Source: Cellulomonas sp. Root930 (GTDB lineage Bacteria > Actinomycetota > Actinomycetes > Actinomycetales > Cellulomonadaceae). From it: a DNA stretch of 64,000 nucleotides. Below, piece after piece: positions 44,558 to 53,355 of this stretch (position 1 is the first letter of the stretch; the number at the start of each line of letters is the position of its first letter). Location of the stretch: the NCBI GenBank assembly GCA_001429255.1, contig LMJI01000002.1, forward strand, positions 1-64,000. Direction: 5' to 3'. The notes under the pieces are model-generated. The model was given only the letters and a program-made list of their open reading frames with translations. It searched no databases and had not been told where the DNA came from. The translations under genes were made by a program, and so were the position numbers.

Positions 44558-45289
44558 TCAGTCGTCGTAGCGGCGGACGGGGTCCTCGACCGGCACGTAG
44601 GTGCCGGTGTCGCCGGACACCGACCACCCGGGGCCGTCGTCGCGCGTGGACGTCCGGGGCGGGATGCGGATCGGCTGGGTATCGCCCGGGCGGTGCTCGT
44701 GGACGGCCGGCCAGGCGGGCCGACCCTCAGGTACAGGTCTCCGCACGGCGACGGACGGCGGCCTCACGTTCGGCGACTGGGTGGGCGTGAAGATGATCGC
44801 GCACAGCTCGCGGTAGGTGGCGTCGGGGTCGGCCACCCACGCGATGCGGCCCAGCGCCTGGTCCTGCCCGGCGGACTCCAGCAGGAACTCGCCGTAGCCG
44901 AGGATGCGGCCGGGGATCGACCGGGAGTACCGCATGTCGGTGACCTTGACCAGCGGCATCATCGAGACCTTGTGCGTGATGAGCCCGTAGAGCATGAGCA
45001 TCCGCTTGTCGGTGGCGACGAGCCACTCGTTGCGCCAGTCGAGCACCCGCCAGCCGAGCCGCGCGAGCAGGGCGAACCACAGCAGCCACAGCCACGCCGA
45101 CCGGTCGCCGGCGACCGTGCCGGCCACGTCGACGAGCCACGCCACGAGCACGAAACCGACGAGCGTGGTGAGCGTGGGCTCCAGGAGCTTGGCCCAGTGG
45201 GACCGGCGCGTCAGGACGACGCGCTCGCCGGGCAGCACGTACTTGCGCAGCGTCCGGTGCCCCGCCAGGGTCTGCTCGACGGTGTCCAT
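44558..45289 (-). CDS. Bacterial PH-domain membrane protein
   Basis: A 243-residue protein. Residues 1-30 are cytoplasmic (VLPGERVVLTRRSHWAKL), two hydrophobic helices follow (residues about 35-85), then a bPH2 domain (WLVATDKRMLMLYGLITHKV, then VTDMRYSRSIPGRILGYGEF) and a disordered Pro/Arg-rich tail. The protein probably lies at the membrane; role unknown. The ATG at 45289 is 1 bp after the stop of a 55-residue membrane ORF, indicating an operon. Confidence 0.85.
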   Translation of the reverse strand: MDTVEQTLAGHRTLRKYVLPGERVVLTRRSHWAKLLEPTLTTLVGFVLVAWLVDVAGTVAGDRSAWLWLLWFALLARLGWRVLDWRNEWLVATDKRMLMLYGLITHKVSMMPLVKVTDMRYSRSIPGRILGYGEFLLESAGQDQALGRIAWVADPDATYRELCAIIFTPTQSPNVRPPSVAVRRPVPEGRPAWPAVHEHRPGDTQPIRIPPRTSTRDDGPGWSVSGDTGTYVPVEDPVRRYDD

Positions 45290-45290
45290 G

Positions 45291-45458
45291 TCACTCGGTC
45301 AGGTTGGAGAAGAACTGACCGAAGCTGGAGAAGGCGCTGACGATGATGTCCCAGAGGGCACGGACGAGGTCGGCGGCGCGGTCCGGGCTGGTGACGATGG
45401 CGTACACGAGGAAGATCGCGATGATCCAGAACAGAGCGGTCTTGAGCTTCGGTGGCAT
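45291..45458 (-). CDS. 55-residue single-helix membrane protein
   Basis: Encodes MPPKLKTALFWIIAIFLVYA, then IVTSPDRAADLVRALWDIIV and SAFSSFGQFFSNLTE. One hydrophobic helix (about residues 8-22) is followed by an amphipathic C-terminal helix. The coding is compact and the stop is 1 bp before the PH-domain gene start, which supports it being real. It may partner the PH-domain protein. The ~180 bases upstream (45459-45641) hold no gene that I can support. Confidence 0.7.
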   Translation of the reverse strand: MPPKLKTALFWIIAIFLVYAIVTSPDRAADLVRALWDIIVSAFSSFGQFFSNLTE

Positions 45459-45641
45459 GGCGGCCTCGCAGGGGCGTCGTCGGGGGCGCGTGGCCCTGTC
45501 GGGGGAGCACGGTCGGGAGCAGGCGGCGGATCAGGACCCGCGGGGCAGGGGCCGGCCACGCACCACCAGTCTCGGCAAATCGTACTTACCGGGCGGCGTC
45601 GATCGGGGAGCACACACCGGGGAAAGTGAACGCCTGTCCGA

Positions 45642-46217
45642 CTACCCGCCGTTCTGCTCGTAGGCGGCGCGCAGGAGCGGGAGGAGCTCACCGACCTGGG
45701 AGACGTCGGTGACGGCGACCCGGTGCGTCGCCGAGCCGGGCGATCTCGCGGGGACGAGGCGGGGGTCTTCCGGCGGGTCGACGAACCGCAGGCCGACGTC
45801 GACGCGCGTGGCCGTGGTCGCGGCGACGGCGGCGAACTGGCGGGCGCGGACGAAGGGCACGTAGGTCGACCGGCCCTCGCGGCGCACGTCGTCGCCCAGT
45901 GCGAGCAGCGCGCGCTCGAGGGCGACGTAGATCGGCCGCAGCCCGGCCGTGCGGCCCGTGTACTGCAGCTCCACGTAGCCGTCCACGTCCGGCCGCTCCC
46001 ACCCCGCCCGCTCCGCGACCTCGAACGCGATCGTCCACCGGGTGTTCTGCGGGACGCCGTGCACGTCCTTGAGCCAGCGCCGCACCGCGTTCTGGTCGAG
46101 CGGGTCGACACCGCTGGTGTCGTGCACCAGGGTCGCCCACTGGTCGAGGGTCCGACCGGTGCGGTCGGCCATGCTCGCCGTGACCGCCGCTCGCATGTCG
46201 TCGGGACTCGTCGCCAT
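45642..46217 (-). CDS. DUF4287/DUF5655-type protein
   Basis: A 191-residue soluble protein. The first half (RTLDQWATLVHDTSGVDPLD, then NAVRRWLKDVHGVPQNTRWTI) matches the DUF4287 pattern. The second half (ALERALLALGDDVRREGRSTYVPFVR) matches the DUF5655 domain, often found at the C-terminus of such proteins. Function unknown. The ATG at 46217 is 7 bases after TACGCT (46225-46230), giving a likely leaderless mRNA. It is divergent from gatC. Confidence 0.8.
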   Translation of the reverse strand: MATSPDDMRAAVTASMADRTGRTLDQWATLVHDTSGVDPLDQNAVRRWLKDVHGVPQNTRWTIAFEVAERAGWERPDVDGYVELQYTGRTAGLRPIYVALERALLALGDDVRREGRSTYVPFVRARQFAAVAATTATRVDVGLRFVDPPEDPRLVPARSPGSATHRVAVTDVSQVGELLPLLRAAYEQNGG

Positions 46218-46224
46218 GCTGCCC

Positions 46225-46256
46225 AGCGTAGGGAGCCGGTCCCCAACGTCTAGACT
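46225..46256. promoter_or_regulatory. Divergent leaderless promoters (DUF4287 gene and gatCAB)
   Basis: TACGCT (minus strand, 46225-46230) lies 7 bases from the ATG at 46217, and TAGACT (plus strand, 46251-46256) lies 7 bases from the gatC ATG at 46264. Both -10 elements sit in a 46-bp gap, and neither gene has a Shine-Dalgarno sequence. Confidence 0.6.
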
Positions 46257-46263
46257 CCGAGCC

Positions 46264-46563
46264 ATGTCCACCCTCTCTCGCGACGAGGTCGCGCGCGTGG
46301 CGGGCCTGGCTCGGATCGACCTCACACCGGCAGAGCTCGACCGCCTCGCGGGCGAGCTCGACGTCATCGTCGAGTCGGTCGCCCGCGTGAGCGAGATCGC
46401 CACGCCCGACGTGCCGGCCACCAGCCACCCCCTGCCGCTGACCAACGTGTTCCGCCCCGACGTCCTCGTGGAGCCGGTCGACCGCGACCTGGTGCTCGCG
46501 GCCGCGCCCGAGCACATCGACGGCAAGTTCGCGGTCCCGCAGATCCTGGGGGAGGACGCGTGA
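46264..46563 (+). CDS. gatC: Asp-tRNA(Asn)/Glu-tRNA(Gln) amidotransferase subunit GatC
   Basis: A 99-residue subunit that wraps GatA and GatB. It shows [20 protein letters not shown] at the N-terminus, [17 protein letters not shown] in the middle and [11 protein letters not shown] at the end. The ATG at 46264 is supported by TAGACT 7 bases upstream. Its stop overlaps the gatA start by 4 bp. Confidence 0.95.
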   Translation: MSTLSRDEVARVAGLARIDLTPAELDRLAGELDVIVESVARVSEIATPDVPATSHPLPLTNVFRPDVLVEPVDRDLVLAAAPEHIDGKFAVPQILGEDA

Positions 46564-48071
46564 GCGACCTGACGCGCATCTCCGCGGCGGCCCTGGCCGA
46601 GAAGCTCACGGCGAAGGAGGTGTCCAGCGTCGAGGCGACGCAGGCGCACCTCGACCGGATCGCCGACGTGGACGGCGCGATCCATGCGTTCCTGCAGGTC
46701 AGTGGGGATGCCGCACTCGCCACGGCCGCCGACGTCGACGCGCGCCGCGCCGCCGGGGAGTCGCTGCACGCGCTCGCCGGCGTGCCGATCGCGGTCAAGG
46801 ACGTCGTCGTCACCAAGGGCCTGGAGACGACCGCCGGCTCGCGGATCCTCGAGGGCTGGATCCCGCCGTACGACGCCACGCTCGTCGAGCGGATCAAGGC
46901 CGCCGGGCTGCCGATCCTCGGCAAGACCAACATGGACGAGTTCGCCATGGGCTCCTCCACGGAGCACTCCGCGTACGGCAACACCCACAACCCGTGGGAC
47001 CTCGACCGGATCCCCGGCGGCTCCGGTGGCGGGTCCGCCGCGGCGGTCGCCGCGTACGAGGCGCCGCTCGCGATCGGCACGGATACCGGCGGCTCGATCC
47101 GCCAGCCCGCGGCGGTCACCGGCACGGTCGGCGTCAAGCCCACGTACGGCGGGGTGTCCCGCTACGGGCTCATCGCGCTGGCGTCGTCGCTGGACCAGGC
47201 CGGTCCCGTCACGCGCACCGTGCTCGACTCGGCGCTGCTGCACGAGCTCATCGGCGGCCACGACCCCCGCGACTCCACGTCGATCGACGAGCCGCTGCCC
47301 GCGCTCGTCGCTGCCGCCCAGCAGGGCGCGAAGGCCGACCTGACCGGCGTGCGCGTCGGTGTCATCCGCGAGCTGCAGGGCGAGGGCTACCAGCCCGGCG
47401 TGCTCGCACGGTTCGAGGAGTCGCTCGAGCTGCTGCGCGGCGCGGGTGCGCAGATCGTCGAGGTCTCCTGCCCGCACTTCACCTACGCGCTCGCGGCCTA
47501 CTACCTGATCCTGCCGGCGGAGGCGTCCAGCAACCTCGCCAAGTTCGACGGCATGCGGTTCGGCCTGCGCGTCGTGCCAGAGGACAACCCCACCGCCGAG
47601 CGCGTCATGTCCGCCACCCGCGGCCAGGGCTTCGGCGACGAGGTCAAGCGCCGGATCATCCTGGGCACCTACGCCCTGTCGGCGGGCTACTACGACGCCT
47701 ACTACGGGTCGGCGCAGAAGGTCCGCACGCTCATCCAGCGCGACTTCACCGCCGCGTTCGAGGCGGCCGACGTGCTGGTCTCCCCGACGGCGCCGACCAC
47801 GGCGTTCAAGCTGGGGGAGAAGCTGGACGACCCGCTGGCGATGTACCTCAACGACGTCGCGACGATCCCGGCCAACCTGGCGGGCGTGCCGGGCCTGTCG
47901 CTGCCCAGCGGGCTGTCCGACGACGGCCTGCCGGTCGGGTTCCAGGTGCTGGCCCCGGCCAAGGCCGACGACCGGCTGTACCGGGTGGGCGCGGCGCTCG
48001 AGGCCCTGCTGGAGAACGAGTGGGGCGGGCCGCTGCTGCTCAAGGCTCCCGAGCTGGAGGTGGCCCGATGA
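46560..48071 (+). CDS. gatA: Asp-tRNA(Asn)/Glu-tRNA(Gln) amidotransferase subunit GatA
   Basis: The amidase subunit (503 residues) releases ammonia from glutamine for transamidation of mischarged tRNA. The amidase-signature catalytic triad is visible: Lys in [12 protein letters not shown], and the cis-Ser and nucleophile Ser in [13 protein letters not shown] and [12 protein letters not shown]. The GTG at 46560 overlaps gatC, and the end overlaps gatB (ATGA). Confidence 0.96.
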   Translation: MSDLTRISAAALAEKLTAKEVSSVEATQAHLDRIADVDGAIHAFLQVSGDAALATAADVDARRAAGESLHALAGVPIAVKDVVVTKGLETTAGSRILEGWIPPYDATLVERIKAAGLPILGKTNMDEFAMGSSTEHSAYGNTHNPWDLDRIPGGSGGGSAAAVAAYEAPLAIGTDTGGSIRQPAAVTGTVGVKPTYGGVSRYGLIALASSLDQAGPVTRTVLDSALLHELIGGHDPRDSTSIDEPLPALVAAAQQGAKADLTGVRVGVIRELQGEGYQPGVLARFEESLELLRGAGAQIVEVSCPHFTYALAAYYLILPAEASSNLAKFDGMRFGLRVVPEDNPTAERVMSATRGQGFGDEVKRRIILGTYALSAGYYDAYYGSAQKVRTLIQRDFTAAFEAADVLVSPTAPTTAFKLGEKLDDPLAMYLNDVATIPANLAGVPGLSLPSGLSDDGLPVGFQVLAPAKADDRLYRVGAALEALLENEWGGPLLLKAPELEVAR

Positions 48072-49564
48072 GCACGCTGGTCGACTACGACGACGCGGTG
48101 ACCCGCTACGACACGGTCATCGGCATCGAGGTGCACGTCGAGCTGGGCACCGTGACCAAGATGTTCGACGGTGCCCCCGCCGGGTTCGGCGAGGAGCCGA
48201 ACACCTCGGTCACTCCCGTCTCGCTCGGTCTGCCCGGGTCGCTGCCGGTGGTCAACGGCAAGGCCGTCGAGTACGCGATCCGCATCGGCCTCGCGCTGAA
48301 CTGCTCGATCGCGGAGACGTGCCGGTTCGCCCGCAAGAACTACTTCTACCCGGACGTGCCCAAGAACTTCCAGACGTCGCAGTACGACGAGCCCATCGCC
48401 TACGAGGGCTGGGTCGACGTGGAGCTCGACGACGGGAGCATCTTCCGCGTCGAGATCGAGCGCGCGCACATGGAGGAGGACGCCGGCAAGAACACGCACA
48501 TCGGCGGCTCCGACGGGCGCATCCACGGCGCCGAGTACTCGCTGGTCGACTACAACCGCGCGGGCATCCCGCTGGTGGAGATCGTCACCAAGCCGATCAC
48601 CGGTGCCGGCGCCCGGGCGCCCGAGGTGGCCCGCGCGTACGTGCAGACCCTGCGGGACCTGTTCCGTGCGCTGGAGGTCTCCGAGGCACGGATGGAGCGC
48701 GGCAACGTGCGCGCGGACGTCAACGTCTCGATCCGCCCGACGCCGAACTCGCCCCTCGGCACCCGCACCGAGACCAAGAACGTCAACTCGTTCCGGTCGG
48801 TGGAGCGGGCCGTGCGGTACGAGGTCAGCCGGCAGGCGGGCGTGCTCGACGACGGCATCGCGATCATCCAGGAGACGCGCCACTGGCACGAGGACACCGG
48901 CACCACCGCGTCCGGCCGCGTGAAGTCGGACGCGGAGGACTACCGGTACTTCCCGGAGCCGGACCTGGTCCCGATCGCCCCCGACCGCGCGTGGGTCGAG
49001 GAGATCCGCGCCGGCCTGCCCGAGCTGCCTGCGGCCCGCCGCCGACGGCTGCAGGGGGAGTGGGGGTACGCCGACGCCGAGATGCGTGACGTCGTCAACG
49101 CCGGCGCCGTGGAGCTCATCGAGACCACGATCGCCGCGGGTGCCAGCCCGGCCGCCGCGCGCAAGTGGTGGATGGGCGAGCTGGCCCGCACGGCCAAGCA
49201 GCAGGAGATCGAGCTGGCCGAGCTGCCGGTGACCCCGACGCAGGTCGGGCAGCTGCAGAAGCTGGTCGACGACGGCCGGATCAACGACAAGCTGGCCCGT
49301 CAGGTGCTCGAGGGCGTGCTCGCCGGCGAGGGTGACCCGGAGACGGTGCTCGTCGCGCGCGGCCTCGAGGTCGTGTCCGACGACGGCCCCCTGCTCGAGG
49401 CCATCGACGCCGCGCTGGCCGCCCAGCCGGACATCGCGGAGAAGATCCGGTCCGGCAACCTCGGCCCGGTCGGCGCCATCATCGGCGCGGTCATGAAGGC
49501 GACCCGCGGGCAGGCCGACGCCGGCCGCGTGCGCGAGCTGCTGCTGGAGCGGATCGGTTCCTGA
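48068..49564 (+). CDS. gatB: Asp-tRNA(Asn)/Glu-tRNA(Gln) amidotransferase subunit GatB
   Basis: The 498-residue tRNA-binding and kinase subunit phosphorylates the mischarged Glu/Asp. It shows [16 protein letters not shown], the signature [29 protein letters not shown] and [18 protein letters not shown]-terminal YqeY-like tail domain ends it ([20 protein letters not shown]). The ATG overlaps the gatA stop by 4 bp. A terminator hairpin follows. Confidence 0.96.
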   Translation: MSTLVDYDDAVTRYDTVIGIEVHVELGTVTKMFDGAPAGFGEEPNTSVTPVSLGLPGSLPVVNGKAVEYAIRIGLALNCSIAETCRFARKNYFYPDVPKNFQTSQYDEPIAYEGWVDVELDDGSIFRVEIERAHMEEDAGKNTHIGGSDGRIHGAEYSLVDYNRAGIPLVEIVTKPITGAGARAPEVARAYVQTLRDLFRALEVSEARMERGNVRADVNVSIRPTPNSPLGTRTETKNVNSFRSVERAVRYEVSRQAGVLDDGIAIIQETRHWHEDTGTTASGRVKSDAEDYRYFPEPDLVPIAPDRAWVEEIRAGLPELPAARRRRLQGEWGYADAEMRDVVNAGAVELIETTIAAGASPAAARKWWMGELARTAKQQEIELAELPVTPTQVGQLQKLVDDGRINDKLARQVLEGVLAGEGDPETVLVARGLEVVSDDGPLLEAIDAALAAQPDIAEKIRSGNLGPVGAIIGAVMKATRGQADAGRVRELLLERIGS

Positions 49565-49570
49565 CACCCT

Positions 49571-49598
49571 CCGCGCCCCGCTGGACGGCGGGGCGCGG
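49571..49598 (+). terminator. Terminator hairpin after gatCAB
   Basis: An 11-bp GC stem (49571-49581 with 49588-49598) with a 6-base loop, 6 bp after the gatB stop, without a T run. Confidence 0.65.
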
Positions 49599-49675
49599 TC
49601 CGGTGCCGGTGATCCGCCGGTAACGTCCCCGCCATACCCGGGCCGTAGCGTTCGCCGCGGCGACAGGAGGCAGCG

Positions 49676-50224
49676 ATGGAGAAGCCCACGCTCCAGGGCG
49701 AGATGATCGTGCTCCGACCGATCCGGGCGGACGACGCGGACGCCGTGTGGGAGTCGGTGAGCGACCCGGACGGGCGGCGGCTGACCGGCACGACGGCCGT
49801 GTTCACCCGTCCGGAGATCGATGTGTGGTGTGCGTCGGTGGGTTCCGCCGAGGGCCGGATCGACCTCGCGGTCACCGTGAACGGGTCCGACGAGTACCTC
49901 GGCGAGATCGTGCTCAACGACATCGACGACGTCGTGCTCTCCGCCAACCTCCGGCTGGCCATGCGTCCGGGCTACCGCGGCCGCGGGTACGGCACGGAGG
50001 CGATCCAGCTCATGCTCGGGCTCGCGTTCGACGGCCTCGGGCTGCACCGGGTGGAGCTGGACGTGCTGAGCATCAACGCGCGCGCCAAGTCCCTGTACGA
50101 GAACCTCGGGTTCCGCATCGAGGGGCGCAAGCGCGACGCGTACCGCGACGGCGAGGGCTGGTGCGACGGGATCGTCATGGCGCTGCTCGAGGACGAGTTC
50201 CGCGCGAGCCAGATCCCCTCGTAG
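49676..50224 (+). CDS. GNAT acetyltransferase (RimJ/RimL-like)
   Basis: A 182-residue GNAT protein of the RimJ/SpeG group: MIVLRPIRADDADAVWESV, the acetyl-CoA loop MRPGYRGRGYGTEAIQLML, GLHRVELDVLSINARAKSLY and GFRIEGRKRDAYRDGEGWCD. Members acetylate protein N-termini, polyamines or drugs; acceptor unknown. The ATG at 49676 follows CAGGAGG. It converges with the tetR gene (4-bp gap). Confidence 0.9.
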   Translation: MEKPTLQGEMIVLRPIRADDADAVWESVSDPDGRRLTGTTAVFTRPEIDVWCASVGSAEGRIDLAVTVNGSDEYLGEIVLNDIDDVVLSANLRLAMRPGYRGRGYGTEAIQLMLGLAFDGLGLHRVELDVLSINARAKSLYENLGFRIEGRKRDAYRDGEGWCDGIVMALLEDEFRASQIPS

Positions 50225-50228
50225 GCGC

Positions 50229-50822
50229 CTACCGCGGCAGGTACTTCTCGACGCTGGTCAGGTACGCCTCCGCGTCGAAGTCCGGCACCATCGCCGACTG
50301 CACCACGAAGCCCTGCACCGCGGCGATCAGCAGCGGCACCTGCTCGGCGGCGAGGGTGTCGGCGTCGTCGGGCGGGGTGCCGTGGGTGCGCTGGTGCCAC
50401 AGGGACGTGTACCGGGCCAGGGCTTCCCGCAGCCGCACGATGACGTCGAAGGCGAGCGTGCGCACCGCCGGGTCGGTGACCCCTTCGCCCCAGAGCTGCA
50501 GCATGATCGCGGGGTTGCCGATCGCGTCGAGCATGCCGCGGACGAGCACGCGGGGGATGGTGGGCGGCGCCGGCAAGGGGTCGCGTTCCGCCAGCCGCTC
50601 GACGTCGAGGATGCGGTTGCCGACGACGCGGGAGGCCACGTCGACGATGATCGCGTCCTTGCTCGCGTAGTGCCCGTAGATCGCGCCGGCCGACAGCCCG
50701 GACTCCGCGATGATCTCCGCCATCGACGTGGCCTGGAACCCCTTGCGCCGGAACGCCCGAAGCGCTGCCTCGGCGATCTCGTCGCGGCGGGCGACGCGGT
50801 ACTCCTCGGTGACCTTGGGCAC
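50229..50822 (-). CDS. TetR-family transcriptional regulator
   Basis: A 197-residue repressor with an N-terminal HTH (RRDEIAEAALRAFRRKGFQA, then EIIAESGLSAGAIYGHYASK) and a helical ligand domain. The GTG at 50822 is preceded by TATGCT (50828-50833) 5 bases away, a likely leaderless start. It is divergent from a membrane protein at 50925, and the gap holds two palindromes that may be its operators. By position it probably represses itself and that membrane protein. Confidence 0.9.
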   Translation of the reverse strand: MPKVTEEYRVARRDEIAEAALRAFRRKGFQATSMAEIIAESGLSAGAIYGHYASKDAIIVDVASRVVGNRILDVERLAERDPLPAPPTIPRVLVRGMLDAIGNPAIMLQLWGEGVTDPAVRTLAFDVIVRLREALARYTSLWHQRTHGTPPDDADTLAAEQVPLLIAAVQGFVVQSAMVPDFDAEAYLTSVEKYLPR

Positions 50823-50835
50823 GCCGCAGCATAAA

Positions 50836-50849
50836 AACGAATGATCGTT
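50836..50849. promoter_or_regulatory. Candidate TetR operator 1
   Basis: AACGA-ATGA-TCGTT is a perfect 5+5 inverted repeat with a 4-base centre. It sits 3 bp upstream of the tetR -10 element, in its promoter. Confidence 0.6.
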
Positions 50850-50892
50850 CTTGACAACTGCGACACGCGGGGACGACGATCGTCTAGAAGAA

Positions 50893-50902
50893 CGAACGTT
50901 CG
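50893..50902. promoter_or_regulatory. Candidate TetR operator 2
   Basis: CGAACGTTCG is a perfect 10-bp palindrome within AACGAACGTTCGGTT, which shares the AACGA half-site with operator 1. It lies about 23 bp upstream of the membrane-protein start. Confidence 0.6.
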
Positions 50903-50924
50903 GTTTAGACGAGAGGATCGTGTC

Positions 50925-51929
50925 ATGCACGCGCAGCCCCACACTCCGTGGCGTCGCCTCCTCGGCCTGGGGGTCGGCCTCGCCGCCGCCCTCACCGTGC
51001 TGGTGCTCGCCTTCCTGTGGCCGGCGGTCACCTCCGAGCCGCACGACCTGCCGGTCGCCGTCGCCGGGCCGTCCGCCGCGGTCGGGCCGTTCACCCAGGC
51101 GCTCGAGGAGCGTGCGCCCGGCGTGTTCGACGTCGTCGCCGCGCAGGACCGCAGCGCTGCGGTCGACCTCGTCCAGACGCGCGACGTGTACGGCGCAGTC
51201 GTGCTCGGCGCGCAGCCGGAGATCCTCACCGCGTCGGGCGGGAGCCCGCTCGTCGCGCAGCAGCTCACCGCCCTGGCCCCCGCCCTGCAGGCGCAGGTGG
51301 GTGCGCCGGTCCCCGTGACCGACCTGGTACCTCTGCTGGAGGGGGACCCCCGCGGCGCCATCCTCGGCGCGGTCACGTTCCCGCTGGTGATCGGCGGGAT
51401 GATCGGCGGGATCGCGATCTCGCTCACGGTCGTCGGCGTGTGGCGCCGGGTGACCGCGGTCGTCGGGTACTCGGTGCTCGGCGGGCTCGCGGTCGCGGGC
51501 GTCCTGCAGGGCTGGTTCGGTGCGCTGGCCGGCTCGTACGCGGTGAACGCAGGCATCGTCGGGCTCGCGATCCTGGCGATCGCCGGGGTGATCGTCGGGT
51601 GCGTGTCGGTGGTCGGCCGCGCCGGGGTCGCGATCGGTCCGGTGCTCTTCCTGCTCGTCGCCAACCCGATCGCGTCCGCCGCCCAGCCGTGGCAGATGCT
51701 GCCGGCCCCGTGGGGTGCGATCGGCCAGTGGATGCCCCCGGGTGCCGCCGCCGCGTTGCTGCGCGACGAGTCGTACTTCCCGGCGGCCGACACCACGCAG
51801 CTGTGGGTGGCGCTCGCCTCGTGGGCGCTCCTGGGCCTGCTTCTGGGGACGCTCGGCCAATTCCGCGACGCCGGTGCCGCGACCCGTGCGGCGGTCGAGG
51901 AGGCCACCCCGGAGCTCGCCAGCGTCTAG
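50925..51929 (+). CDS. Integral membrane protein (ABC-2/YhgE-like fold)
   Basis: A 334-residue protein with one N-terminal helix (LLGLGVGLAAALTVLVLAFLW), an extracytoplasmic domain of about 120 residues (starting DLPVAVAGPSAAVGPFTQAL) and about five C-terminal helices. This layout resembles the ABC-2-type or YhgE/Pip membrane family, but no ATPase gene is next to it. The ATG at 50925 has GAGAGGA 8 bases upstream. Position next to a TetR gene suggests an inducible export or stress function; that is an inference. It overlaps the photolyase 3' end by 4 bp. Confidence 0.8.
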   Translation: MHAQPHTPWRRLLGLGVGLAAALTVLVLAFLWPAVTSEPHDLPVAVAGPSAAVGPFTQALEERAPGVFDVVAAQDRSAAVDLVQTRDVYGAVVLGAQPEILTASGGSPLVAQQLTALAPALQAQVGAPVPVTDLVPLLEGDPRGAILGAVTFPLVIGGMIGGIAISLTVVGVWRRVTAVVGYSVLGGLAVAGVLQGWFGALAGSYAVNAGIVGLAILAIAGVIVGCVSVVGRAGVAIGPVLFLLVANPIASAAQPWQMLPAPWGAIGQWMPPGAAAALLRDESYFPAADTTQLWVALASWALLGLLLGTLGQFRDAGAATRAAVEEATPELASV

Positions 51930-53269
51930 CCGTCGCGACCGCGGTGGAAGTCGTCGAGGGCGACCTTGCGCTCCGCCGCGTGGTCCACGATCGGGTCCGG
52001 GTAGTCCTCGGGCGCCTCGAGCCCCAGCTTCCACGGCTGGTGCACGGCGCGCCCGGGGATCCCGCGCAGCTCCGGCACCCACTCGCGGACGTAGGCGCCG
52101 TCGGGGTCGAACCGCTCGCCCTGCGTCACCGGGTTGAACACCCGGAAGTAGGGCGCGGCGTCCCGGCCGGTGCCGGCGACCCACTGCCAGTTGAGCTGGT
52201 TCTGCGGCACGTCGCCGTCCACGAGCCAGTCCATGAAGTGCTGGGCACCCCGCTGCCAGCGCACGTGCAGGTCCTTGACCAGGAACGACGCCACGACCAT
52301 GCGGACCCGGTTGTGCATCCAGCCGAGCGCGCGGAGCTGGCGCATGCCGGCGTCGACGAACGGGTACCCGGTCCGGCCCTCCGCCCACGCGGCGAACGAG
52401 GCGTCCCCGTCGTCCCACGAGTCCTCCGGCACCACGGTCCGCAGCGACCGCTGCGTCGCACCGGGGTGGTGCCACAGGACATCCGCGTGGAACTCGCGCC
52501 AGGCCAGCTCGGACCGGAACGTCGCCGTGTCGAACGGCGCCTGCGCCAGGTCGGCGAGGAGCGTCCGCGGGTGCAGCTCCCCGTACTTGAGCGGGATGGA
52601 GAGCATCGACGTGCCGTCGAGGTCCGGCCGGTTGCGCAGGGTGCCGTACTCCTCCAGGCCGTCCCGCAGGTACTCCGACCAGCGCGCGAGGGCGGCACGC
52701 TCCCCGGCCGGACGCAGGCGCACGTCCGTCGCCGGGTCGGCGGGGACGCCGTCGGACGGGACGCCGGCCCACGGGACCCGCTGCGGTCGTCGCGCCGGGG
52801 CGGACCAGCCGTGGTCCAGCCACGCGCCGCGGAACGGGGTGAACACCTGGAACGGGGTGCCCGCCTGCGTGGTCAGCCGACCGGGCGCGACCGCGTACGG
52901 GGACCCGGTGCGGACGAGCGGCACGTCCAGCGCACGCTCCACGGTCTCGTCGCGACGCCGGCCGTACGGCTCGGTCGCTGCCGTGACGTGCACGCTCGGC
53001 GCACCGACCTCCCGGGCGATCGCGGGGAGCACGACCGAGGCGGTGCCGTGCCGGACGACCAGCCGTCCGTCGAGCGCCTCGTCCAGAGCCCGGAGGCTGC
53101 GCGCGAGGTAGGCCAGCCGCGGTGCGCCCGCGGAGCGCCACAGGGCCGGATCGACGACGAAGAGCGGGACGACCTCGTCGTCGGCGGCGCGCGCCTCCTC
53201 GACGGCGGCGAGCAGCGCGGGGTTGTCCGCGAGCCGCAGGTCGCGGCGGAACCAGTGGATCGAGGGCAC
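51926..53269 (-). CDS. phr: Deoxyribodipyrimidine photolyase
   Basis: This enzyme repairs UV pyrimidine dimers with light. The 447-residue protein has an N-terminal antenna Rossmann domain (IHWFRRDLRLADNPALLAAV) and a C-terminal FAD domain with TSMLSIPLKYGELHPRTL, ELAWREFHADVLWHHP, GYPFVDAGMRQLRALGWMHN and PQNQLNWQWVAGTGRDAAPY. The GTG at 53269 lies 6 bases after TACCGT (53276-53281), suggesting a leaderless mRNA. It is class I-like by motif. Confidence 0.94.
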   Translation of the reverse strand: MPSIHWFRRDLRLADNPALLAAVEEARAADDEVVPLFVVDPALWRSAGAPRLAYLARSLRALDEALDGRLVVRHGTASVVLPAIAREVGAPSVHVTAATEPYGRRRDETVERALDVPLVRTGSPYAVAPGRLTTQAGTPFQVFTPFRGAWLDHGWSAPARRPQRVPWAGVPSDGVPADPATDVRLRPAGERAALARWSEYLRDGLEEYGTLRNRPDLDGTSMLSIPLKYGELHPRTLLADLAQAPFDTATFRSELAWREFHADVLWHHPGATQRSLRTVVPEDSWDDGDASFAAWAEGRTGYPFVDAGMRQLRALGWMHNRVRMVVASFLVKDLHVRWQRGAQHFMDWLVDGDVPQNQLNWQWVAGTGRDAAPYFRVFNPVTQGERFDPDGAYVREWVPELRGIPGRAVHQPWKLGLEAPEDYPDPIVDHAAERKVALDDFHRGRDG

Positions 53270-53355
53270 CCGGTGACGGTAGCCGGGGGACCGCCGCGCC
53301 GCCGCCCGAGCACCCGGGGGTGGTGGCCCACCGGGTGCGAGGCCACGATGGGCCC

